Of a stretch of 64,000 nucleotides of DNA, positions 27,393 to 36,079 are shown piece by piece. The stretch covers positions 52,979 through 116,978 of the forward strand of contig JAPLBF010000007.1 of the NCBI GenBank assembly GCA_026392825.1, given 5' to 3'. The notes under the pieces were generated by a model that saw only the letters and a program-made list of their open reading frames with translations, was not told where the DNA came from and searched no databases. The stretch comes from Actinomycetota bacterium. GTDB taxonomy: Bacteria > Actinomycetota > Actinomycetes > Nanopelagicales > Nanopelagicaceae. Positions within the stretch are counted from its first letter, which is position 1; every line of letters starts with the position of its first letter. Made by a program: the position numbers and the translations under genes.

Positions 27393-28261
27393 TGAGTTGA
27401 TCCAGGCGCAAAAGAGCCAAATATTCGCTCCGCGTTATCTGAGAGCGCCTGTGCCAAAACCCCGACGCTTTCATTACGTTCTTCGGCCATTGCGCGCACA
27501 ATATTTGCAATCTGTGCTGGGGTGTTAAGTGCGCCGCGGTTGGGCATTGGCGCTAGAAATGGTGAATCGGTTTCGACAAGTAATTGTTGGTACGGAACTA
27601 ATTTCACCGCTTCACGCAAGGCAGGTGCGTTCTTAAAGGTGAGCGTTCCAGCGAATGAGAGTATGTATCCGCGATCAATACAGGTCTTGGCCATTGCTAC
27701 ATCTCCAGAGAAGCAGTGAAATACCGTTTTCTCGGGTGCTCCTACTTCAAGCAAGATAGATAGAACATCATCGTGCGAATCGCGATCGTGGATGACAAGA
27801 GCCTTGTTCGTTTTCTTAGCAAGTTCAATGTGCCATTTAAAGGAATCTTGTTGGCGTTTGCGTAGTTCTGGAGGAGTGCGGAAATAATCTAACCCGGTTT
27901 CACCTATAGCGCGCACTCGCGGATGAGCGGCCAACTCTTCGATGATCTTTAAATCCGCATCCATATCAGCTACTACTGGTGCCTCATTGGGGTGCAGTGC
28001 AACCGCAGCCAATACTCGGTCATTGAAATGTTCTGCTGCTGCTACGCACCATTTAGATTGCTCAGCTGAATATCCCACTTGTACAACGCGATCAACACCG
28101 GCAGCTTTGGCATCATCTAATACTTGTCTTACCGCATCAGAATCTGGCGCAGCATCTGTAACAATTTCTAAGTGTGCGTGAGAATCAACTGTTGCAACCG
28201 GTAAAGGTTTTGGCGCTGGTGCCAGCGGGCGATCAATATCGCGATTGTGGCGATCTGCCAT
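27389..28261 (-). CDS. tatD: TatD family deoxyribonuclease / metal-dependent hydrolase
   Basis: A 290-residue TIM-barrel hydrolase, 3'-5' exonuclease on DNA and RNA in studied members. Metal ligands are visible in VDSHAHLEI, AIGETGLDYFR, HDRDSHDD, FHCFSGD and VETDSPFLAPMPNRG. It carries a polar N-terminal extension of about 25 residues (ADRHNRDIDRPLAPAPKPL) typical of actinobacterial forms. It lies 6 nt after metG and overlaps rsmA. Confidence 0.92.
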   Translation of the reverse strand: MADRHNRDIDRPLAPAPKPLPVATVDSHAHLEIVTDAAPDSDAVRQVLDDAKAAGVDRVVQVGYSAEQSKWCVAAAEHFNDRVLAAVALHPNEAPVVADMDADLKIIEELAAHPRVRAIGETGLDYFRTPPELRKRQQDSFKWHIELAKKTNKALVIHDRDSHDDVLSILLEVGAPEKTVFHCFSGDVAMAKTCIDRGYILSFAGTLTFKNAPALREAVKLVPYQQLLVETDSPFLAPMPNRGALNTPAQIANIVRAMAEERNESVGVLAQALSDNAERIFGSFAPGSTQ

Positions 28262-28267
28262 GGAAAA

Positions 28268-29830
28268 TTACTCTTTAATCTCGAGTCGCGGAAATAGCAC
28301 TGGAGTCTTAGTCACGATGGTTCCTTCAGGAAGCTGACCCCAAGTGGCAACGCCAGAGATCGTTTGCGCACCGAGTGAACCAATTGATTTATTTGCTCCC
28401 AAACTTTCCCAGAGAATCTCTGTTGTGGCTGGCATTACTGGATGCAACAAAACAGCGAGTGCGCGCAAAGATTCTGCAGTGTTGTACAGAACTTCATTTA
28501 GCTCGCTTCTATTTGCTTCATCTTTAGCCAATATCCAAGGTTCTTTTTCAGTTACGTAACCATTTACTTTTTTGCAGAAATCCATAACAGCGGTAATCCC
28601 ACCTTGGAAATCAAGTTTTACGATCGCAACATCTGCTTTAGCGACAGTCGCAGCAAGTGCTTCAGATAACCCAGCATCTGTGGCAACTGCAGGAACTTTG
28701 CCATCACAGTATTTCTCAATCATCGCCGCTAAACGGGAAGCCAAATTTCCAAAATCATTAGCTAATTCAGATGTGTAGCGCGCAGACATGTCTTCCCAAG
28801 AGAAAGAGCCATCACTACCGAAGGGAATTGCCCGCAAGAAGTAGTAACGGAAAGCATCCACGCCAAAGTGGTCGGTGATATCTGATGGCGCAATTCCGGT
28901 GAGCTTGCTCTTGCTCATTTTTTCGCCACCGACAAGTAACCAACCGTGTGCAAATACTTTCTTAGGAACAGCAAGTCCGGCGGCCATCAACATTGCCGGC
29001 CAAATAACAGCGTGAAAACGCAAAATATCTTTTCCGACTAAGTGAACATCGGCTGGCCAAGTCTGTGCAAATTTCTTTCCGCCTTCACTATCTGGCGCAT
29101 CGGTTAAGCCCACGGCGGTTGCGTAGTTAAGCAAAGCATCAAACCAAACATAAACAACCTGATCGGTATCCCACGGAACCGGAATTCCCCAATCAAAAGT
29201 TGAACGAGAAATTGAGAGATCCGAGACTCCACCTTCTAAGAAAGAGACAACTTCATTTCGCGCACTCTCTGGTTGGCAAGCATCGGGATCTGTGCGGTAA
29301 TGCTCAAGAAGTGGTTCGACAAAAGCGGAGAGTTTAAAGAACCAGTTATTTTCGTTTACTAGCTCAATTGGTTTGCTGTGGATTGGGCAGAGTTTCTCAC
29401 CATCAGCATCAATTAGATCACCCGGTAATTTGAATTCTTCACAGCCAACGCAATATGGACCTTCATACTTACCAGCATAAATATGGCCGGCATCCTTTAG
29501 CGATTGTAAAAACTTTTGTACTCGCTCGGTATGGCGCACTTCAGTGGTGCGAATGAAATCATCATTTGCGATATTTAACGCGGCCCAATTAGGTTTCCAA
29601 GCGTCAGCAACTAATTTATCTACCCAGGCTTGTGGCGCTACGTTGTTCTGTTCTGCCGTGCGCATTACTTTTTGTCCGTGCTCATCGGTTCCGGTTAAGA
29701 ACCAAACAGATTCACCGCGTTGGCGATGCCAGCGAGTTAAAACATCGCCAGCAACCGTTGTATATGCATGGCCAATATGCGGCGCATCATTTACATAGTA
29801 AATCGGCGTTGTTAGATAAAAAGACTTCAC
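28268..29830 (-). CDS. metG: Methionyl-tRNA synthetase
   Basis: A 520-residue class I aminoacyl-tRNA synthetase charging initiator and elongator tRNA-Met. HIGH motif in YYVNDAPHIGHAYTT, KMSKS motif in GGEKMSKSKLTG, and the zinc knuckle region CVGCEEFKL...KLCPIHSKPIE are present; the anticodon-binding helical domain follows. There is no C-terminal tRNA-binding (EMAP) domain, as is common in Actinobacteria. It overlaps rsmI by 4 nt, so rsmI-metG-tatD-rsmA-ispE form a tightly packed operon. Confidence 0.96.
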   Translation of the reverse strand: MKSFYLTTPIYYVNDAPHIGHAYTTVAGDVLTRWHRQRGESVWFLTGTDEHGQKVMRTAEQNNVAPQAWVDKLVADAWKPNWAALNIANDDFIRTTEVRHTERVQKFLQSLKDAGHIYAGKYEGPYCVGCEEFKLPGDLIDADGEKLCPIHSKPIELVNENNWFFKLSAFVEPLLEHYRTDPDACQPESARNEVVSFLEGGVSDLSISRSTFDWGIPVPWDTDQVVYVWFDALLNYATAVGLTDAPDSEGGKKFAQTWPADVHLVGKDILRFHAVIWPAMLMAAGLAVPKKVFAHGWLLVGGEKMSKSKLTGIAPSDITDHFGVDAFRYYFLRAIPFGSDGSFSWEDMSARYTSELANDFGNLASRLAAMIEKYCDGKVPAVATDAGLSEALAATVAKADVAIVKLDFQGGITAVMDFCKKVNGYVTEKEPWILAKDEANRSELNEVLYNTAESLRALAVLLHPVMPATTEILWESLGANKSIGSLGAQTISGVATWGQLPEGTIVTKTPVLFPRLEIKE

Positions 29831-30669
29831 GAGCGCATCTTATTCGCATCAACTACTGCTGCATAAACGATTCGCTTAGGGAGGTCGAATTCATCTGCCA
29901 CCGTGGAAATTGCGCTCTTTCGGTCCATTCCGGCGGCCTCAAATTCGCGCACACGGGCGACCATGTCTTCTGCAGATTTTTCTGCAGTGCCCACTTCAGC
30001 GCCTGCAATAACCAGAGTTATTTCGCCTAGAACTTCTTTGCTCTCCGCCCATTGCAGGAGTTCAGAAAGCGAGCCGCGGATCGTTTCTTCATAAGTCTTA
30101 GTCATCTCACGGCAGATTGCGCCGCGGCGTTCATCTCCGAAGATTGTTTTGGCATCTTGCAGAGATTCAACTAGGCGATGCGGGGCTTCAAAAAAGACCA
30201 TAGTGCGCTCTTCAAATCGCAACGCTTCATATGTTGCTTGACGTGCGCCAAGTGCGCGCGGTGTAAATCCTTCAAAGGTAAAGCGATCTGTTGCTAAACC
30301 AGATAGAGCAATTGCCATTACAGGTGCGCTCGGTCCAGGAATAACTCTGACTTCTAAATTTTCAGCCATAGCATCGCGAGCTAGACGAAATCCAGGATCA
30401 CTAATGGTTGGCATACCTGCATCTGAAACTACTAAAACATTTTTACCTGATCGCAGATATTGCAAAATCTCATCACTTCGCTCTGTTTCGTTCCCATCAA
30501 AGAAGGAAATTACCTTGCCGGTAAATGTGACACCTATATCTGCACATAAGCGATGAAAGCGGCGCGAATCTTCAGCGGCGATAATTTCTGCACCTGCGAT
30601 TGCATCTTTTAGGCGCGGGCTAGCGTCAAGGGGATTTCCCAGAGGGGTCGCCGCCATCGTTAAAGCCAT
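29827..30669 (-). CDS. rsmI: 16S rRNA 2'-O-ribose methyltransferase RsmI
   Basis: A 280-residue tetrapyrrole-methylase fold enzyme that methylates C1402 of 16S rRNA at the 2'-hydroxyl. Signatures: AATPLGNPLDASPRLKDAIAGAEIIAAEDSRRF, VVSDAGMPTISDPG, VIPGPSAPVMAIALSGL, FEGFTPR and FFEAPHRLVESL. The ATG has GAGGAT as ribosome binding site. Only 28 nt separate it from the divergent pmt gene. Confidence 0.94.
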   Translation of the reverse strand: MALTMAATPLGNPLDASPRLKDAIAGAEIIAAEDSRRFHRLCADIGVTFTGKVISFFDGNETERSDEILQYLRSGKNVLVVSDAGMPTISDPGFRLARDAMAENLEVRVIPGPSAPVMAIALSGLATDRFTFEGFTPRALGARQATYEALRFEERTMVFFEAPHRLVESLQDAKTIFGDERRGAICREMTKTYEETIRGSLSELLQWAESKEVLGEITLVIAGAEVGTAEKSAEDMVARVREFEAAGMDRKSAISTVADEFDLPKRIVYAAVVDANKMRS

Positions 30670-30685
30670 AGGTACATCCTCTCAG

Positions 30686-30691
30686 TACGCT
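30686..30691 (+). promoter_or_regulatory. Candidate -10 box of a leaderless pmt transcript
   Basis: TACGCT (TANNNT) lies exactly 6 nt upstream of the GTG start, no ribosome binding site is visible, and the gap to the divergent rsmI gene is only 28 nt. Confidence 0.45.
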
Positions 30692-30697
30692 ACGCAT

Positions 30698-31972
30698 GTG
30701 AAAACCCGCATTGGCGTTGGAGCGATCGCCTTATTTGCACTCGTCCTGCGGCTGCTCAACTTGGGAACTCCCAAAGGTTTTATCTTCGATGAGGTTTATT
30801 ACGTTGACGGTGCACGCGACTATCTGAAGTACGGTGTTGAAGTCACTGGTGCGGATCCTGAATTCGTCGTCCATCCCCCAGTCGGCAAATGGTTGATCGC
30901 ACTCGGAATCAAAATATTTGGCGATAACGAGTTTGGTTGGCGCTTTATGGGGGCTGTGCTCGGTTCAGTAATGGTTATTTTGATTGCGTTAATTGCACAA
31001 AGACTATTTAGAAGCGCGTTCCTAACAATTTGTGCCAGTGCCTTAATCACTATGGATGGTTTAGCGCTAGTTCATTCACGAACTGCTCTGCTCGATATTT
31101 ATTTATCTTTCTTTGTACTACTAGCCACTTACTTCTTTGTAATGCGCTGGCATTGGTGGACAGGTATCGCCCTCGGGTTGGCGGTTGCAACAAAATGGAG
31201 TGGGTTATATTTCTTGGCGCTCTTCGCCGTAATTGCAATTTATCGCGTATTTACTCTGCACACTGGGCGCGAACTCATAAAGCCAACCTTGAAAACATTT
31301 GTTCAATACGCACTTGTTCCTGTCGCTGTTTACTTCTCATCTTGGATTGGTTGGTTTGCATCAAACCGCGGTTGGGCTCGTGATCACGCTTCAAATGTAA
31401 TTGCATCTTTCTTTCACTATCACTCACAGATGTTAGGTTTTCATACTGGGTTGGTAGAAAAACATTCCTACCAAGCAAATCCTTGGAGTTGGATTGTGAT
31501 GGGTCGACCAACTTCATTTTATTATCAATCACCTAAGGGCTGTGGTTCAGATAATTGCGCCCAAGAAGTCTTGGCGTTAGGAACGCCATTTTTATGGTGG
31601 GTCGGAGCAATCGCACTTGCAGTTGTGTTTGGATTTTGGATCAGGTCATTGGCGCAAAAACGTTATGAACCATCGCTAAACATAATTATCGCTGGAATTG
31701 CTGCTGGCTACCTTCCGTGGTTCTTCTTCCAAAAGCGCACTGTTTTCTCTTTCTACGCAATCGTCTTTGAACCATTCTTAATACTTGCAATTATTTATTG
31801 CGCCTACGTTGCGCTGATTCACTTTAAAAATAGCCGAAATACCTATATTTTTATTGGAGTAATTTGCATAGCCATATTTGCGAACTTCATCTATTTCTTG
31901 CCGTTATTTACTGGTGATGTGATCACCTACGAGGCTTGGCAGGCCCGAATGTGGCTGCCATCGTGGATCTAG
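30698..31972 (+). CDS. pmt: Dolichyl-phosphate-mannose-type protein O-mannosyltransferase
   Basis: A 424-residue integral membrane glycosyltransferase (GT39) that moves mannose from polyprenyl-phosphate mannose to Ser/Thr of proteins leaving through Sec. The first extracytoplasmic loop has the catalytic acidic pair in FIFDEVYYVDGARDYLKYGVE and the VHPPVGKW block; later SRTALLDIYLSFF, ATKWSGLYFLALF and NPWSWIVMGRPTSFYYQ are family hallmarks. It is somewhat shorter than mycobacterial Pmt (about 500 residues). GTG start. Secreted proteins with Pro/Thr/Ser-rich linkers, such as the 581-residue tagged protein, are candidate substrates (inference). Its place next to rsmI is conserved in Actinobacteria. 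Confidence 0.92.
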   Translation: MKTRIGVGAIALFALVLRLLNLGTPKGFIFDEVYYVDGARDYLKYGVEVTGADPEFVVHPPVGKWLIALGIKIFGDNEFGWRFMGAVLGSVMVILIALIAQRLFRSAFLTICASALITMDGLALVHSRTALLDIYLSFFVLLATYFFVMRWHWWTGIALGLAVATKWSGLYFLALFAVIAIYRVFTLHTGRELIKPTLKTFVQYALVPVAVYFSSWIGWFASNRGWARDHASNVIASFFHYHSQMLGFHTGLVEKHSYQANPWSWIVMGRPTSFYYQSPKGCGSDNCAQEVLALGTPFLWWVGAIALAVVFGFWIRSLAQKRYEPSLNIIIAGIAAGYLPWFFFQKRTVFSFYAIVFEPFLILAIIYCAYVALIHFKNSRNTYIFIGVICIAIFANFIYFLPLFTGDVITYEAWQARMWLPSWI

Positions 31973-31975
31973 CCT

Positions 31976-32752
31976 TTACTCGTTAGCGGCGCGATTTTCT
32001 TTAAGTCGAGCAACTGCTTCATCTGCTAGTTGCTGATCAAATATCTCATCTCGCGATGGAGCGGCGGCGGCGAGCGCCTCACGTTCAAGTCTTTCTTGTT
32101 CTTCGCTCCACTGTCCAGGCGTAGTTAAGTCAATTACTCGCTTTGACACAATCGCCTTCGGAGCATTTACATAGGTTGGAACCGGAACAGAATTTGGTTG
32201 CCATTCGCCGCGAGCTGCTGCGCTGCCTTTCGGCAAGATTGTTACTCCAGTTAATTCACGTTCAGTAAGTGGAATCCAATGTTCGGTACTTTGTTTTGGA
32301 GCAACTACTTCAGACAAGTTTGTTGACGATACACCTGCAGTACTGCGATGCAGTTGTGTCACGCGACGTTTTTGCATGCGTTCGGTATTGCTCTGGTGGC
32401 GAACATGCGCCAGGTACATTACAAAAGCAACAACCGGAATTCCAATAAATGAAATGGCAAGAGTTTGCATAAATGCACCTACTATCGTCATAACGAATGA
32501 AACTGTAATTATTGTGAAAATAATTCGACGGCGCATAAGTTGTTGTGCAACTTTTGCTTCGCGATCTAAATCTGTATGAATCACGCCAGTGCCAGAACTT
32601 CCACCAGGAGAACTGCTAGCAACTATACGAAGCGCGCTTTTATATCTTTCAACGCTCTTGCCAGAAAATTCATTTCTATCGTGGACCCAGCGTGGGAGGA
32701 AGTAAGCCACCCACATGCCAATGATCGAGAGATAGATGATTCCTGAAGCCAT
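31976..32752 (-). CDS. GlpR-like membrane protein (receptor of gephyrin-like Glp)
   Basis: A 258-residue membrane protein. An N-terminal helix (IIYLSIIGMWVAYFLPRWV) is followed by a cytoplasmic stretch with SVERYKSALRIV, then two more helices at about residues 76-115 and a polar C-terminal half rich in Glu and Arg. This is the layout of actinobacterial Rv0996-type proteins. In Corynebacterium the homologue GlpR is the membrane partner of the MoeA-like protein Glp and ties the SepF/FtsZ divisome to the wall-growth machinery. Here the same order glp-rimJ-glpR is kept, which supports the name; the role in this organism is inferred. It converges on pmt with a 3-nt gap. Confidence 0.72.
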   Translation of the reverse strand: MASGIIYLSIIGMWVAYFLPRWVHDRNEFSGKSVERYKSALRIVASSSPGGSSGTGVIHTDLDREAKVAQQLMRRRIIFTIITVSFVMTIVGAFMQTLAISFIGIPVVAFVMYLAHVRHQSNTERMQKRRVTQLHRSTAGVSSTNLSEVVAPKQSTEHWIPLTERELTGVTILPKGSAAARGEWQPNSVPVPTYVNAPKAIVSKRVIDLTTPGQWSEEQERLEREALAAAAPSRDEIFDQQLADEAVARLKENRAANE

Positions 32753-32802
32753 GATGAACCAAGGTTAGGGGAGCACCCTGCGTACTCTGTGGATTTAGAG
32801 GG

Positions 32803-33387
32803 CTAAATGACCTGAGTATTTTCTTTGACATAACAGACGTGGTCCCGCCAACTTCCATCTATGTGTAAGTACCTTGGTCGAATTCCTTCAAATAGATAGC
32901 CTGCTTTTTCAGCTACCCGAATCGATGGTGCATTTTCAGGACGAATATTTATTTCTAACCGATGCAATTTAAGGGCGTTAAAGCCAAAGTCGGTAACTAA
33001 CTGGACTGCTTGCGTTGTAAATCCGCGATTGGCATATGCGCGGTCAATCCAATATCCAATGTGCGCACCGCGCATGGCCCCATACATCACGCCGCCCATT
33101 GTTATTTGGCCAATTAAATTCTTACCTTGACTATTTATATGCCAGATGGCGAGCGCGTAAGAACGCCCCTGCCGGCCTTCGCGGCGATGCCAAGTGACCA
33201 TTTCGAAGAATGTCGGCAAGCTTTTAGAATCGGTTTCACCTGGTACCTGAGGAAGCGTGGCCTCCCATTCGGCTAGCCAATCGCGATTCTCGTTGCGAAC
33301 ATTTAGCCAGCGTTTGCGATCTCGCCAACGAAGCGGTCGCAGAAATAATTCACCCGAGTTGAGATAAACGGGCCAATTCTCAGACAT
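32803..33387 (-). CDS. RimJ/RimL-type GNAT acetyltransferase
   Basis: A 194-residue GNAT-fold N-acetyltransferase of the RimJ/RimL class. It has the substrate-side block LRPLRWRDRKRWLNVRNENRDWLAEWEATLP, then NLIGQITMGGVMYGAMRGAHIGYWIDRAYANRGFTTQAVQL (acetyl-CoA pocket) and LHRLEINIRPENAPSIRVAEKAGYLFEGIRPRYLHIDGSWRDH. RimJ acts on the N-terminus of ribosomal protein S5 in E. coli; the substrate here is not known. It sits between the MoeA-like and GlpR-like genes, as in mycobacteria. Confidence 0.88.
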   Translation of the reverse strand: MSENWPVYLNSGELFLRPLRWRDRKRWLNVRNENRDWLAEWEATLPQVPGETDSKSLPTFFEMVTWHRREGRQGRSYALAIWHINSQGKNLIGQITMGGVMYGAMRGAHIGYWIDRAYANRGFTTQAVQLVTDFGFNALKLHRLEINIRPENAPSIRVAEKAGYLFEGIRPRYLHIDGSWRDHVCYVKENTQVI

Positions 33388-33401
33388 TTTCTATTCCAGT
33401 T

Positions 33402-34328
33402 TTAAATATATCGACGTTCGAGTACAACGACCGTTACATCTGTACCAGCCGGGATTTTTACATCGCCCTCAGGTACGGCGATAAATGCGTTGGCATCAGA
33501 AAGGGTGGTCTGTTCATCTTGCACACTTGAACCTTGATCCAACAACGGCATGACCGATTTACCGTCTTCCGATAGTACTGCTCGGATGTAAGAACGGTTA
33601 TCGCTAGTCGAAGTAATCGCCTTCTCAAGTTTGGCTTTCACTGATGGGCGGTGAATTGTCGCTGCGCCAAGCATTGTGCGGATCATTGGGCGGATAAATA
33701 ATTCGAAAGAGATATACGCAGCAACCGGATCACCTGGCAAAGTTACGACTGGTGTTTTATCCGGACCAATAACTCCATAGTTATGTCTTCCGCTAGATTC
33801 GATTGCGATATCCACGGTTGTAATTTCGCCCATCGCAGCCAAAGTGCGTGTGATTAGGTCAAAAGAATCATCTTTGCGTTCACCACTAATAATTATTAGA
33901 TCTGCGCGCACTAGTTGATCTTCTATAACCGCTTGAAGTTCCGCTTCATCATCTGGAATTGTGTGCACGCGATAAGCAACCGCACCGACTTCGCGTACTG
34001 CGGTGGTGAGTAGCCAAGAATTAGTTTCGTACTCTTCGCCTTCTTTTAGCTCTTTACCGGGCTCGACTAGATCTGGCCCCGCCGAAAGTACAACTACACG
34101 GGGATGAGGGCGAGTTGGCAGTTGATCGCGACCTATTGAGGCAGCTAATCCAATTTGCGTGGAACGAATACGTGAACCAGATTTCAAAACAAGTCGTTCG
34201 CCGGCATATATATCTTCAGCGAGGGTGGCCCCGTGCGCATCTAAGAGCGACATATTGAAAGGTTCCAGCGGTCGGCATATCTCAATAAGGCTGGAAAGGA
34301 ACTCATCTACGCGCATGCGGTCTGACAT
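33402..34328 (-). CDS. Truncated MoeA/gephyrin-like protein (Glp-like)
   Basis: A 308-residue MoeA-family protein, against about 400 for a full MoeA. The N-terminal dimerisation helix (VDEFLSSLIEICRPLEP) and PVVTLPGDPVAAYISFELFIRPMIRTMLG, as well as the C-terminal beta domain, are clear. Between them the region with DNSAMDGYA and domain II of MoeA is missing, and the catalytic-loop block GGVSVGDYD is replaced by SGERKDDSFD. Molybdate insertion is therefore unlikely. The neighbouring GlpR gene suggests a division-scaffold role like corynebacterial Glp (inference). The ATG at 34328 is chosen over a longer frame start at 34448, which would run through the 5-FCL gene; ATG at 34316 is an alternative. 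Confidence 0.8.
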   Translation of the reverse strand: MSDRMRVDEFLSSLIEICRPLEPFNMSLLDAHGATLAEDIYAGERLVLKSGSRIRSTQIGLAASIGRDQLPTRPHPRVVVLSAGPDLVEPGKELKEGEEYETNSWLLTTAVREVGAVAYRVHTIPDDEAELQAVIEDQLVRADLIIISGERKDDSFDLITRTLAAMGEITTVDIAIESSGRHNYGVIGPDKTPVVTLPGDPVAAYISFELFIRPMIRTMLGAATIHRPSVKAKLEKAITSTSDNRSYIRAVLSEDGKSVMPLLDQGSSVQDEQTTLSDANAFIAVPEGDVKIPAGTDVTVVVLERRYI

Positions 34329-34373
34329 AATCAGCAACAATACTTCTTGAGCAACCAAATATTGGGGATTTAC

Positions 34374-34931
34374 GTGAGCGCATCGAGTGAGAAAACTGAT
34401 CTCCGCAATCGCTATCGCTTTGAACGGCGCGAAAGATATATAGATCACTCATTTGCTTACCTTGCTACCTCACTTGAGTTTGCAAAGGCGTCACATATAG
34501 CAAGTTACATCTCTTACGGAGATGAACCAAGCACGACAGATTTAAATGCGGCAATTCTAAAGAATGGTCAATCGCTATATCTGCCGAGGATTGTTGGTAA
34601 CGAACTTGAATGGGTGCAGTGGAGCGGTGATTCCAGTCAGCTAATTCCCAGCAAATTATCTAAAAATATTTTAGAACCTGTTGGACCGGCTATTTCTGAG
34701 ATTACGAAAATTGAATTGATAATCGTTCCTGCGCTACGAATAGATCGATCTGGTTATCGATTAGGACAGGGCGGCGGTTTCTATGACCGTGCGCTCTCTA
34801 AGTTAAGCGCCTGGAGTATTGGGTTGATTCATCCTGATGAAATATCGAGCGAAGATTTGCCACGCGAAAACTTTGATATTCCGCTCAACGCTGCCGCTAC
34901 ACCTGATTTATTGCTGCGCTTCAAAAATTAA
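34374..34931 (+). CDS. 5-formyltetrahydrofolate cyclo-ligase
   Basis: A 185-residue enzyme that uses ATP to turn 5-formyl-THF into 5,10-methenyl-THF. Blocks: SEKTDLRNRYRFERRERY at the N-terminus, ASHIASYISYGDEPST, and the C-terminal LIIVPALRIDRSGYRLGQGGGFYDRAL, with the Gly-rich ATP loop. The start is chosen as GTG at 34374, with GGGGAT just upstream, rather than the in-frame TTG at 34347. It is divergent from the MoeA-like gene with a 45-nt gap; the galU gene found between these two in mycobacteria is absent. Confidence 0.88.
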   Translation: MSASSEKTDLRNRYRFERRERYIDHSFAYLATSLEFAKASHIASYISYGDEPSTTDLNAAILKNGQSLYLPRIVGNELEWVQWSGDSSQLIPSKLSKNILEPVGPAISEITKIELIIVPALRIDRSGYRLGQGGGFYDRALSKLSAWSIGLIHPDEISSEDLPRENFDIPLNAAATPDLLLRFKN

Positions 34932-36079
34932 TTTGCAGGCAGATTTCGAGCCATCACGATTCTCTGGATTTGATTTGTTCCTTCATAAATCTGTGTAAGT
35001 TTGGCATCGCGCATCATGCGCTCTACTGGATAGTCAGAAACATATCCGTAGCCACCTAAAACTTGCACGGCATCTTGCGTTACTTTCATCGCGACATCAC
35101 TTGCAAAGGTTTTACTAGCTGCCGAGAAGAATTTCAGGTCTTTATCCCCGCGTTCGCTGCGGGTGGCAGCGGCATAAGTTAATTGACGTGCCGCTTCAAT
35201 ATTCATTGCCATATCAGCCAACATAAATTGCACACCTTGGAAATCAAAGATTTCTTTACCGAATTGTTTGCGCTCGTGTGAGTATTTGGCAGCAACATCG
35301 AGTGCGCCTTGTGCAATTCCTAAAGCCTGTGCCGCGATTGTGATTCGTGTGTGATCGAGAGTATCCATGGCGAGGGCAAAACCTGCACCCACTTCACTTA
35401 TTCGGCGATCATCACCAATAGTTACATCATCGAAATAAACTTCGCGAGTTGGGGATCCACGAAATCCCATCTTCTTCTCTGGCGCTCCGAATGAAACACC
35501 GGCATCAGATTTTTCAACTATAAATGCGGTAATGCCTTTAGATCCTTTACTTGGATCTGTTTGTGCAATGACGGTGTAAAACTCTGAGACCCCAGCATTT
35601 GAAATCCACTTTTTACTTCCATTTATTACCCAGTTATCACCACTGCGCTCCGCTTTTGTTTTTAGCGCTGAGGCATCTGAGCCTGCTTCTGATTCGGAGA
35701 GGCAATAAGAAAATCCACTCCCCTTCGCCAATTGTGGCAACCAACGCTCTTTCTGTTCCTTACTTCCACCTAACATTAACGGGAGTGATCCCAATTTGTT
35801 GACTGCGGGAATTAAAGATGAGGATGCGCACACGCGGGCTACTTCTTCAATGATAATTACTACGGCGAGTGCATCGGCACCTTCTCCGCCAAATTCTGTT
35901 GGGACGTGAGCAGCGCTTAACCCTGCTTTAAGTAAAGCATCGGCAGCTTCTTGCGGAAAGCGATGATCTTCATCGACTGCACCTGCATGCGGTGCTATCT
36001 CGTTTTCAGCAAGCGCGCGCACACTTGCACGTAAGTCGTTGTATTCCAAAGGCAACGCATACAGATCATTAGTTGTCAT
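34928..36079 (-). CDS. Acyl-CoA dehydrogenase
   Basis: A 383-residue flavoprotein that introduces the alpha-beta double bond in acyl-CoA thioesters. Signatures: YCLSESEAGSDASALKTKAERSGDNWVINGSKKWISNAGVSEFYTV (FAD and substrate site), RKQFGKEIFDFQGVQFMLADMAM, and QVLGGYGYVSDYPVERMMRDAKLTQIYEGTNQIQRIVMARNL, including the catalytic Glu in IYEGTNQIQ. Chain-length preference cannot be told. Its start overlaps the copD-ctaG stop by 4 nt, so it is the third gene of the copC operon, an unusual companion. It converges on the 5-FCL gene, overlapping by 4 nt. Confidence 0.93.
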   Translation of the reverse strand: MTTNDLYALPLEYNDLRASVRALAENEIAPHAGAVDEDHRFPQEAADALLKAGLSAAHVPTEFGGEGADALAVVIIIEEVARVCASSSLIPAVNKLGSLPLMLGGSKEQKERWLPQLAKGSGFSYCLSESEAGSDASALKTKAERSGDNWVINGSKKWISNAGVSEFYTVIAQTDPSKGSKGITAFIVEKSDAGVSFGAPEKKMGFRGSPTREVYFDDVTIGDDRRISEVGAGFALAMDTLDHTRITIAAQALGIAQGALDVAAKYSHERKQFGKEIFDFQGVQFMLADMAMNIEAARQLTYAAATRSERGDKDLKFFSAASKTFASDVAMKVTQDAVQVLGGYGYVSDYPVERMMRDAKLTQIYEGTNQIQRIVMARNLPAN

